29,985 nt of DNA from an uncultured Pseudomonadota bacterium (lineage in GTDB: Bacteria; Pseudomonadota; Alphaproteobacteria; Rs-D84). Position numbers and translations under genes: made by a program. Of this stretch, positions 24,285-29,985 are shown one piece after another. The stretch spans positions 1 to 29,985 of the forward strand of contig CAMVAB010000003.1 in assembly GCA_947165335.1 (NCBI GenBank). Direction: 5' to 3'. Under the pieces are notes generated by a model, which searched no databases, had not been told where the DNA came from, and worked only from the letters and a program-made list of their open reading frames with translations. Numbering within the stretch: position 1 is the stretch's first letter; every line of letters begins with the position of its first letter.

Positions 24285-24286
24285 TT

Positions 24287-24314
24287 TTGGTTTATCCTTT
24301 TTTTGTGATATAAT
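24287..24314 (+). promoter_or_regulatory. Promoter of the SPOR-domain gene and tatA
   Basis: -35 TTGGTT (24287-24292), 16-bp spacer, -10 TATAAT (24309-24314). The predicted +1 is at 24321, which is also the A of an out-of-frame ATG opening a 15-codon ORF. Confidence 0.6.
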
Positions 24315-24334
24315 AGATCCATGAGAATTCAAAA

Positions 24335-25075
24335 ATGGGGGATATCATGGACCAGGAAGAAAATTTAGATTTATTAGATTTAGAACAAGATACAGAAGTC
24401 GACACATTACCAGAAGCGGCGCCTTTCACGACACCACGTCCAAAAAAACCGTGGCTTTTAATGGGGGTTGGCATCGCTATTATCGTGTTGGCGACATGGA
24501 TAGTTGTTGCACGTATCGGTGGTGATTCGGGAACAACAATAAATGTTGATTTAGATACACCTGTTGAAAAGGTTGAACCGGCAGCCGCACCTGTTGCTGA
24601 TTTAAAAGTTCCTGAAAAACCGGCAGTACCAGTTAAAGCCGAAGAAAAAGCACCGGCTCCAAAACCAGTGGAAGCGAAACCGGTTGAATCTGACGGTAAT
24701 CCAGTACGCGTTGTTGAAGATAGAAAGGAAGTAACATTTAACCCTGAAAAAACGACGGCGGCACCAAAACAAACAATAACTGCACCGGCTAAGAAAGCAA
24801 CGGTTGCACCAAAACAAACCGCAACTGCATCTAATGGCAGTGTGTATGTTCAATTCGGTTCATATAGTACACGTGCGTTAGCCCAGGCTGCAGAACAAAA
24901 AATTCGTGCATCACACAGCAGTTTGTTTAGCGGTAAACAATTTGTTATTTTGGCTGCCCAAGTTAAGGGTCAAACAACATATCGTTTACGTGTTGCCTTC
25001 CATAATGCAACAGACGCAAATGGTTTTTGCCGAAATGCAAAATCAGACGGTCTTGATTGTTATGTAACAAAATAA
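24335..25075 (+). CDS. SPOR-domain single-TM protein
   Basis: A 246-residue bitopic protein: acidic cytosolic N-terminus, one membrane helix about 40-59, a Pro/Ala/Lys-rich periplasmic linker (about 75-165), and a C-terminal SPOR domain (about 168-246: VYVQFGSYSTRALAQAAEQK, then TYRLRVAF). SPOR domains bind denuded glycan strands at the septum; this layout matches FtsN- or DedD-like division proteins, but no FtsN-specific motif is seen. A second ATG at 24347 follows GGGGGA and may be the true start. It is followed 16 bases later by tatA. Confidence 0.88.
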   Translation: MGDIMDQEENLDLLDLEQDTEVDTLPEAAPFTTPRPKKPWLLMGVGIAIIVLATWIVVARIGGDSGTTINVDLDTPVEKVEPAAAPVADLKVPEKPAVPVKAEEKAPAPKPVEAKPVESDGNPVRVVEDRKEVTFNPEKTTAAPKQTITAPAKKATVAPKQTATASNGSVYVQFGSYSTRALAQAAEQKIRASHSSLFSGKQFVILAAQVKGQTTYRLRVAFHNATDANGFCRNAKSDGLDCYVTK

Positions 25076-25091
25076 ACCAAAGGGGAAAATT

Positions 25092-25277
25092 ATGCGTGGT
25101 GGAATTTGGGAAATACTTTTAATAGTTTTATTAGTTTTGATTTTGTTTGGTTCGGCTAAGATTCCTGCAATGGCAAAAAACATTGCAAATGGAATCAAGA
25201 CATTCAAAAAAGAAGTCAAAGAAGAACCAGCAAAAAAAGCACCTGTTAAAAAGAAACCGGCTGCGAAAAAGAAATAA
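25092..25277 (+). CDS. tatA: Twin-arginine translocase subunit TatA
   Basis: A 61-residue protein with the TatA/E layout: N-terminal membrane helix (about 5-21), the FGSAKIP hinge (19-25), an amphipathic helix (AMAKNIANGIKTFKKEVKEE) and a short Lys/Ala/Pro tail. TatA oligomers form the pore for folded twin-arginine substrates. It is shorter than many TatA (about 80-90). No tatB or tatC is in the window. AAAGGGG precedes the ATG and a bidirectional terminator follows. Confidence 0.93.
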   Translation: MRGGIWEILLIVLLVLILFGSAKIPAMAKNIANGIKTFKKEVKEEPAKKAPVKKKPAAKKK

Positions 25278-25280
25278 TAA

Positions 25281-25308
25281 AACACCGTCCGAATGGACGG
25301 TGTTTTTT
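25281..25308. terminator. Bidirectional intrinsic terminator between tatA and dksA
   Basis: AACACCGTCC (25281-25290), loop GAAT, GGACGGTGTT (25295-25304), then TTTT. The T run meets the dksA stop codon (25309 to 25307). Confidence 0.9.
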
Positions 25309-25738
25309 AATGTTTCTTTTGTTCGTATTCTTCTTGTTCTTCGATTGTCATTGTAGCGAGTGGTCGAGCCAACATTCTTTGAATACCAATTTCATCGCCT
25401 GATATAACACTGTAGCCATATGTTCCGTTTTCAATACGGTCCAATGCAGCATTTATTTTTTGTAATAAATTTGTGTTACGTTCCGACATGCGCAAATTCA
25501 TTGTGATTTCTTGTTCTGCGGTTGCTTGGTCTTGTTCATCGCCAACGCCGGCAGTTTCGTTTTTTTCAGCCATTCTTACATCGTTTAATACAGAAGCGCG
25601 TTCATGCATTAATTCTTCGCGTTGTGTATTTAATATTTGGTAAAAATAAGCCAATTGTTCAGGGCACATATATGGTTCCGATTTCTTAGGAACATATTTT
25701 GGTGCCAATTCAATGTTTTTATAATTCTTTTTTGCCAT
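25307..25738 (-). CDS. dksA: DksA-family RNA polymerase regulator without zinc ligands
   Basis: A 143-residue protein with the DksA layout: N-terminal YMCPEQLAYFYQIL (23-36), a long coiled-coil hairpin with the acidic tip DEQDQA (67-72, the DxxDxA motif needed for action in the RNA polymerase secondary channel), and the C-terminal YGYSVISGDEIG and RMLARPLAT blocks. DksA mediates the stringent response with ppGpp. The four zinc cysteines of E. coli DksA (114, 117, 135, 138) correspond here to S110, S113, T131 and E134, so the zinc finger is lost completely. It starts one base inside the trxA stop (TAATG), so the two are translationally coupled. Confidence 0.93.
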   Translation of the reverse strand: MAKKNYKNIELAPKYVPKKSEPYMCPEQLAYFYQILNTQREELMHERASVLNDVRMAEKNETAGVGDEQDQATAEQEITMNLRMSERNTNLLQKINAALDRIENGTYGYSVISGDEIGIQRMLARPLATMTIEEQEEYEQKKH

Positions 25739-26058
25739 TATGCCGCCTTTAATTCTTTAATCCATTGTTCTAATGTTTCTTCGTCCATTAAACCAGTACG
25801 TGCCTCTTTTAATTCACCGTTTTTAAAGGCTAAAACACTTGGAATGCTGCGAATGCCGAATTTTGCAGGTGTACGACGATTTGTATCATCGATTTCAAAT
25901 TTTACAAAATCCACATCTGTTACCGTTTCAGAAACACTTTCAAATATTGGGCCAAACATTTGACAAGGGCCACACCAAGAAGCCCAGAAGTCCACCAAAG
26001 TTAAACCGTTGCCAATCATTGAATCAAATGTTTCATCATTAGCGTGTTTCAGTGCCAT
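25738..26058 (-). CDS. trxA: Thioredoxin
   Basis: A 106-residue thioredoxin with the redox motif WCGPC (28-32), preceded by VDFWAS, and the cis-Pro loop IRSIPS. It reduces protein disulfides in the cytosol. The ATG at 26058 has an excellent AAGGAG site; the same frame stays open 77 codons further upstream but that stretch has no thioredoxin sequence and crosses the sufS start. It is first in a two-gene operon with dksA, divergent from the suf genes. Confidence 0.97.
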   Translation of the reverse strand: MALKHANDETFDSMIGNGLTLVDFWASWCGPCQMFGPIFESVSETVTDVDFVKFEIDDTNRRTPAKFGIRSIPSVLAFKNGELKEARTGLMDEETLEQWIKELKAA

Positions 26059-26077
26059 CTTTTTTCTCCTTATGTTG

Positions 26078-26105
26078 TTGATATTTCGTTTTACTTTATT
26101 ATAAT
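26078..26105 (+). promoter_or_regulatory. Promoter of the sufS-sufT-sufE operon
   Basis: -35 TTGATA (26078-26083), 16-bp spacer, -10 TATAAT (26100-26105), giving a leader of about 21 nt. On the other strand a TATAAT (26103 to 26098) overlaps it and may be the -10 of trxA-dksA, so the two units would compete for one site. Confidence 0.65.
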
Positions 26106-26132
26106 CGAAAAAAAAAGCAAGAGAAAAACAAT

Positions 26133-27245
26133 ATGAAAGAATTCGTCTATGTTGATGCCGCGGCCAGTTGGTTAAAACCACAATCACTGATTGAATCAGA
26201 AGTTGATTTTCTGGCAAATAAATATGCAAATGCGGGACGTGGAATTTGCGCGCGCGCAGGGGAAGTAGACGCGCTTGTTTTAGATGCACGAAAATCTGTT
26301 GCCGACTTTATTGGCGCAGATAAAGAAAATGTGGTTTTCACATCAGGGACGACAGATGCTTTTAATAGAATTGTTAATATTATTAAAAATACGATAAAAA
26401 ATACATGTCCAATCGTTGCAGTATCTGATTTAGATCATCACAGCGCGCGACTGCCTTTTGAAATGTTGGCAAAAAACGGTGGATGCAAAATTGTTGAAAT
26501 GCCGCTTGATTCAAATTTAAACATAGATATATCTGTTATTCCGAACGCTGATGTTTATATTGTGACGGCTATGTCAAATGTGTTGGGTGTTGCACAAGAT
26601 ATGACCGCGATTACAAATGTTATTCGCAACAAAAACAAAGATGCGATTATTATTGTGGATGCAGCGCAATATGTCGTACACAACAAAATAGATGTTAAAA
26701 GATTTGATTGCGATTTTTTATGTTTTTCAGGACACAAAATCGGATCTGATACCGGCATTGGTGTGATGTATATTAAAAGTCCTGATATTTGGAAGGCTGA
26801 TAAATTTGGTGGTGGTATGGTTAACAGAATTATAGATTTAGAAAATATAATTTTTAATAAATCACCTGAAAAATTTGAAGCAGGAACATTACCGTTAACA
26901 CAAATTATCGGGTTACCGTATGCGATTAAATATTTATCAAATTGGAATGGCGGGCATGATTTAATTGAATATATGTATGATGAATTATCAAAAATAGATA
27001 GTATCAAATTATTAACATCACGTGATTCTTGTATGATAAGTTTTGTCCCATTAAACATGCATGTCCTTGATTTGGGTGCAATGCTTGGTGCACGTAATAT
27101 TTGTTTGCGTGTCGGTAATATGTGTGCATCTTGGATTCATAAAAGGCTGGACATCGATGGTTCTGTGCGTATATCTGTGGGACCATGGAACACAATGGAT
27201 GATGTAAAATATGTAATCGAAAATATTAAAAATTTGGTGAAATAA
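26133..27245 (+). CDS. sufS: Cysteine desulfurase SufS
   Basis: A 370-residue PLP enzyme of the NifS/SufS group that takes sulfur from cysteine for Fe-S cluster assembly. The PLP lysine is K202 (SGHKIGSDTGIG), the cofactor Asp is D176 (VDAAQ), and the persulfide Cys is C331 (RVGNMCASW, matching the short catalytic loop RxGxxC of SufS). The FEAGTLP block is also typical. It is a little shorter than E. coli SufS (406), mostly at the N-terminus, which starts directly at VYVDAAAS. The ribosome site is weak (AAGAGA). SufE is encoded two genes downstream. sufB, sufC and sufD are not in the window. Confidence 0.93.
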   Translation: MKEFVYVDAAASWLKPQSLIESEVDFLANKYANAGRGICARAGEVDALVLDARKSVADFIGADKENVVFTSGTTDAFNRIVNIIKNTIKNTCPIVAVSDLDHHSARLPFEMLAKNGGCKIVEMPLDSNLNIDISVIPNADVYIVTAMSNVLGVAQDMTAITNVIRNKNKDAIIIVDAAQYVVHNKIDVKRFDCDFLCFSGHKIGSDTGIGVMYIKSPDIWKADKFGGGMVNRIIDLENIIFNKSPEKFEAGTLPLTQIIGLPYAIKYLSNWNGGHDLIEYMYDELSKIDSIKLLTSRDSCMISFVPLNMHVLDLGAMLGARNICLRVGNMCASWIHKRLDIDGSVRISVGPWNTMDDVKYVIENIKNLVK

Positions 27246-27246
27246 T

Positions 27247-27561
27247 ATGGCAATATCACGTGAAGATATTATAAAAGAAATCAAGAAAGTATATGATCCA
27301 GAAATACCTGTGAATATATGGGATTTGGGTTTGATATATGATATATCTATAAATGATGATAAGGTTGTTATTGAAATGACTTTCACTTCACCAACTTGTC
27401 CGATGATGGAAGACATTTTAAGCCAAGTTAAAACAAATGTAGAAACAGTAACAGATGGTAAACCTGTGGATGTAAAACTTGTTTGGGAACCTGCATGGGA
27501 TTTATCTCGTATGAGTGATACCGCGCGCGTTGAACTGGATTTAACAGAACAGGGGTGGTAA
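27247..27561 (+). CDS. sufT: SufT / MIP18-family Fe-S assembly protein
   Basis: A 104-residue DUF59/MIP18 protein: VYDPEIPVNIWDLGLIYDI (15-33), then TFTSPTCPMMEDI with the conserved Cys, and VWEPAWDLSRMSD. These proteins help mature Fe-S proteins. It starts one base after the sufS stop and overlaps no other gene. SufT commonly lies in suf operons, which fits here. Confidence 0.93.
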   Translation: MAISREDIIKEIKKVYDPEIPVNIWDLGLIYDISINDDKVVIEMTFTSPTCPMMEDILSQVKTNVETVTDGKPVDVKLVWEPAWDLSRMSDTARVELDLTEQGW

Positions 27562-27563
27562 AC

Positions 27564-27926
27564 ATGACATATGATGAAATAAAGAAAACATTGTCGATTC
27601 TTGATGACCAAAATGATAAATTAGAAATGGTGATGGATTTAGGCAAAAATCTTGAACCTGTGCCAAATGATGCAAAATGCACTGAAATTACAGGGTGTGC
27701 ATCTTTTGTAAAAATCTGTGAAAAAGATGGTCTTTTTTATGGGGTGGCTGATTCAATGATGGTGCGGGGTATTGTTGCAATAATTTTGTCTATGGTTAAT
27801 GGTAAAACTTTTGAAGAAATAAGGAATTTTGATTTTTCAAATGAATTTAACAGTTTGAATTTACAATTTGGCGCATCCCGTTTAAATGGTATTCAATCTA
27901 TGATTAGTTTTTTTCATAATTTGTGA
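27564..27926 (+). CDS. sufE: SufE sulfur acceptor
   Basis: A 120-residue SufE-domain protein that accepts sulfur from SufS and passes it to the SufBCD scaffold. The acceptor cysteine is C45 in TEITGCASFVKI. Other marks are the VRGIVAIILSMVNGKT helix and the FGASRLNGI loop (SPSRxNG in most SufE). The ATG at 27564 follows AGGGG, while a GTG three codons earlier would leave no ribosome site. SufS and SufE in one operon support the assignments of both. Confidence 0.92.
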   Translation: MTYDEIKKTLSILDDQNDKLEMVMDLGKNLEPVPNDAKCTEITGCASFVKICEKDGLFYGVADSMMVRGIVAIILSMVNGKTFEEIRNFDFSNEFNSLNLQFGASRLNGIQSMISFFHNL

Positions 27927-27953
27927 TACAATATAACGAAAGGAAGGTTGTTT

Positions 27954-28253
27954 ATGCGAGACGATGAAAAAATGTTTAATATAGGTGTAGCTATGTTAAT
28001 GGGCATGGTGTTTGTTATTGTTTTTTTACAAGTTTGTTTCCGTGTGCAAAACAATAATCTTAGATCTGTGCGCCACGAGATGGAAACTACACAACACGAT
28101 TTAGATGTCAATAGAACAAGATTGACTGGTTTGGTTGCCGCAGATAAATTAAGAAGTTCTGTGGTTGAAACAAATCCACATGCAGAAGTTGTATCTTTTA
28201 GTAAAACTGTACACATAGATAACATACCAATGGTCGAAGAAAATGCGCTTTAA
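27954..28253 (+). CDS. ftsL: FtsL-like cell division protein
   Basis: A 99-residue bitopic protein: short cytosolic start, one membrane helix (about 10-28), then a heptad-like helix (NNNLRSVRHEMETTQHDLD) and a short periplasmic end. FtsL sequences are poorly conserved; size, topology and position just before ftsI make the call. FtsL with FtsB and FtsQ activates FtsWI at the septum. The ATG at 27954 follows AAGGAAGG; a TTG two codons earlier would remove this site. The last 11 nt overlap ftsI. The usual upstream genes mraZ and rsmH are absent. Confidence 0.85.
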   Translation: MRDDEKMFNIGVAMLMGMVFVIVFLQVCFRVQNNNLRSVRHEMETTQHDLDVNRTRLTGLVAADKLRSSVVETNPHAEVVSFSKTVHIDNIPMVEENAL

Positions 28254-29907
28254 TATTGGCAAAGATATTTTACCGCATGAATACAAAGGCGCTGTGTATA
28301 ATCGCGAAGGCGCAAATAGATTGTTATGGATTAAACGTTGTTTCGTTTTTTTGTTTTTTGTGTTTTTCGTTCGTACTTTACAGTTAGGTATACAAAGTAG
28401 CGATTATAAAAAGGTTAATAGGGGGTCTGTTGAAATAGAAAGTAGGGCGGACATAGTTGATAGAAATGGTGTCGTTATTGCTAAAAGTGTAAAGTCTGGG
28501 CATATAAAATTATTTCCTCCGCGCATTAAAGAAAAAGATATAAATGATGTGGCTGATGTTATACATAAACTTGCTCCGATGGATTATAGTGTTGATGATG
28601 CGTTGAAGTTAATTCGTTCTGGAAAACGTGGTTTATATATTAAAAAGAATGCATCTGAAGAACAGATTAAATATATCAGAAAAGAGCATAGAAAATATGA
28701 TTGTTTTGAAATTGAACAATTTACACAAAGACGTTATCCACAAAGTAATGTTTTTGCCCATGTTGTTGGATTCGCAGGCAAAGATGCTGGATTAGAAGGT
28801 GTTGAATTTACATATGATAAATATTTGCGTGAAAACAAAGACCCATTAAGATTGTCTATAGATGCGCGTGTTCAAAATATTTTCCATGAACAATTAACCA
28901 TCGCTATGAATAAATATCAGGCCAAAGGTGCATTGGGTATGTTGATGAATTCAAGCACTGGGGAAATGGTGGCTATGGTTCAGCTTCCTGATTTTAATCC
29001 GAATAATGTAAACGCGAGTTCTGTCGGAGTGCGTAGATTTAAACTGATGCGTGATACTTTTGAAATGGGGTCTATTTTCAAAATTTTTAATACTGCGATG
29101 GCATATGAACATAATTTACAAAACAGGGATTACAAAGTCAGTGAACCTTTAATGATATATGATAAATTTGGAAGACCTGCCATGAAAAAACCAATAGATG
29201 ATGTTGCATCGTTTAAACGTGATGTTGTCAAAAAAGGCGGTCATAAAACATTAAAAGCACCTGAAATAATGTTGCATTCTTGCAATGTCGGGAGTGCGCG
29301 TATCGCACTCGATTTTCCAGAGGGAACACAGAAAGAATTTTTCCACAAATTGCAATTTGACAAACCTTTGAAATTAGAGTTTGGAAAAACTGAAACCGCT
29401 TTAACACACAAGGTTTGGGGGCCTGTAGAAAAAGCAACTGCTGCATTTGGCCATGGTGTAAGTGTTACACCGATGCATTTGTTGTTGGCGGTGAACGCAA
29501 TGACAAATGGTGGCATATATATTTATCCAACACTGTTAAAAAGAAATATTGGTGCAGTACGCGGAGAAAGGATATTAGATGCGAATATATCTGCAAAATT
29601 GCGTGATATAATGTTTCATATAGCCGAAGAAACAACAGCAAAAAAAGCGCGAGTAAAAGGTATAGAAATAGGCGGAAAAACAGGGACGGCTGAAAAACGA
29701 CATATAGACGGAACAGCGGATAGTAAAAGGAATTCAACTGTATTTACAGGGATATTCCCAGTGTCTGCACCACAATATATAATTTTGGTTATGTTAGACG
29801 AACCCCAGGGAACAAAAGAGTCTGGGGGATGGAAAACAGCGGCTTGGAATGCCGTGCCAACGGCAGGGGCAATATTAGATAGAATCATGCCATTGCTATT
29901 TGAATAA
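28243..29907 (+). CDS. ftsI: Septal peptidoglycan transpeptidase FtsI (PBP3)
   Basis: A 554-residue class B penicillin-binding protein. It has a cytosolic tail, one membrane helix (about 30-46), the pedestal domain with RADIVDRNG (68-76), and the transpeptidase domain. Catalytic motifs: S277-x-x-K280 (EMGSIFK), SCN (346-348) and KTG (479-481, in GGKTGTAEK). FtsI cross-links septal peptidoglycan together with FtsW. Its length and motif spacing are normal. It overlaps ftsL by 11 nt and has only a weak GAAGAAA ribosome site, so translation is probably coupled to ftsL. Confidence 0.96.
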   Translation: MRFNIGKDILPHEYKGAVYNREGANRLLWIKRCFVFLFFVFFVRTLQLGIQSSDYKKVNRGSVEIESRADIVDRNGVVIAKSVKSGHIKLFPPRIKEKDINDVADVIHKLAPMDYSVDDALKLIRSGKRGLYIKKNASEEQIKYIRKEHRKYDCFEIEQFTQRRYPQSNVFAHVVGFAGKDAGLEGVEFTYDKYLRENKDPLRLSIDARVQNIFHEQLTIAMNKYQAKGALGMLMNSSTGEMVAMVQLPDFNPNNVNASSVGVRRFKLMRDTFEMGSIFKIFNTAMAYEHNLQNRDYKVSEPLMIYDKFGRPAMKKPIDDVASFKRDVVKKGGHKTLKAPEIMLHSCNVGSARIALDFPEGTQKEFFHKLQFDKPLKLEFGKTETALTHKVWGPVEKATAAFGHGVSVTPMHLLLAVNAMTNGGIYIYPTLLKRNIGAVRGERILDANISAKLRDIMFHIAEETTAKKARVKGIEIGGKTGTAEKRHIDGTADSKRNSTVFTGIFPVSAPQYIILVMLDEPQGTKESGGWKTAAWNAVPTAGAILDRIMPLLFE

Positions 29908-29921
29908 AATTGTATTATAAT
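29893..29921 (+). promoter_or_regulatory. Promoter at the end of ftsI for the next gene
   Basis: -35 TTGCTA (29893-29898, inside ftsI), 17-bp spacer, -10 TATAAT (29916-29921). The predicted +1 is about 29928, roughly 23 nt before a GTG start codon. Confidence 0.55.
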
Positions 29922-29950
29922 TGTACCGACAATAAAAAAAAGAGTATAGA

Positions 29951-29985
29951 GTGCGTAGAATAGTTGAAAAATCCATGCTTGGAAA
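29951..29985 (+). CDS. Start of the next gene, cut by the window edge
   Basis: An open frame from GTG at 29951 (reading [M]RRIVEKSMLG) runs off the end; an in-frame ATG lies at 29975. The dcw gene order would predict murE here, but the 11 visible residues cannot show it. Confidence 0.35.
   Translation, partial: MRRIVEKSMLG

Noticed and set aside
26059..26289. A 77-codon N-terminal extension of thioredoxin
   Set aside because: The extra stretch has no thioredoxin-like sequence, overlaps the suf promoter and sufS start, and the ATG at 26058 has a strong AAGGAG site.
1..29985. tRNA, rRNA, CRISPR arrays, insertion sequences or prophage
   Set aside because: Intergenic gaps are all under about 210 bases and I saw no tRNA-like cloverleaf, direct-repeat array, transposase or phage structural gene; the only phage-like element is the lysozyme domain at 403-2358.

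Overview
This is a gene-dense, AT-rich piece of a Gram-negative bacterial chromosome using the standard code (TGA is a stop, for example at the ends of rsmE and sufE). The gene content points to an alphaproteobacterium: a MucR/Ros-family regulator, RpoH sigma factor, a YfgM/BamB pair, a porin, Lnt and Der. The AT bias, tight spacing and several shortened or fused housekeeping proteins suggest a reduced-genome, host-associated lineage. The exact taxon is an inference I cannot fix from sequence alone. I see no rRNA, tRNA, CRISPR array, insertion sequence or phage, and no gene-free stretch over 300 bases.

Layout. 1-4.4 kb (+): MucR-like regulator, a membrane-anchored lysozyme-like/TPR protein, and a single ORF joining YbeY (rRNA-maturation RNase) to Lnt (apolipoprotein N-acyltransferase). 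4.3-6.4 kb (-): four tightly packed genes of uncertain role (two-TM protein, HNH-like relic, SUKH-like protein, ribbon-helix-helix regulator). 6.4-10.2 kb: unknown protein, trmB (-), a clostridial-type gltX and a PAQR/hemolysin III membrane protein. 10.2-15.6 kb: der (-), Yip1-like protein, porin and rpoH (- operon), yfgM-bamB (+). 15.7-19.8 kb (-): LpoB-like and COG3014-like lipoproteins and a lone VirD4-type coupling ATPase. 19.8-22.2 kb (+): rsmE, an RsuA/RluB-type pseudouridine synthase, a TPR membrane protein. 22.2-25.3 kb (+): a threonine-rich leader ORF, thrS (lacking the TGS domain), a 46-residue lipoprotein, a SPOR-domain protein and tatA. 25.3-26.1 kb (-): trxA-dksA. 26.1 kb to end (+): sufS-sufT-sufE, then ftsL-ftsI and the first codons of another gene.

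Themes. Much of the window serves the envelope: lipoprotein maturation, outer-membrane assembly, peptidoglycan synthesis and its activators, septation, Tat export. The rest serves translation (GltX, ThrRS, TrmB, RsmE, pseudouridine synthase, YbeY, Der). Convergent gene pairs are separated by compact bidirectional terminators that abut the stop codons.

The strongest new observations are: (1) a 19-codon ORF with five Thr codons before thrS, preceded by a promoter placed to start transcription at its ATG; (2) several other promoters whose -10 boxes lie 6-9 nt before the start codon, implying leaderless or near-leaderless mRNAs; (3) the YbeY-Lnt fusion; (4) loss of zinc ligands in both the MucR-like protein and DksA; (5) the unexplained four-gene minus-strand block.
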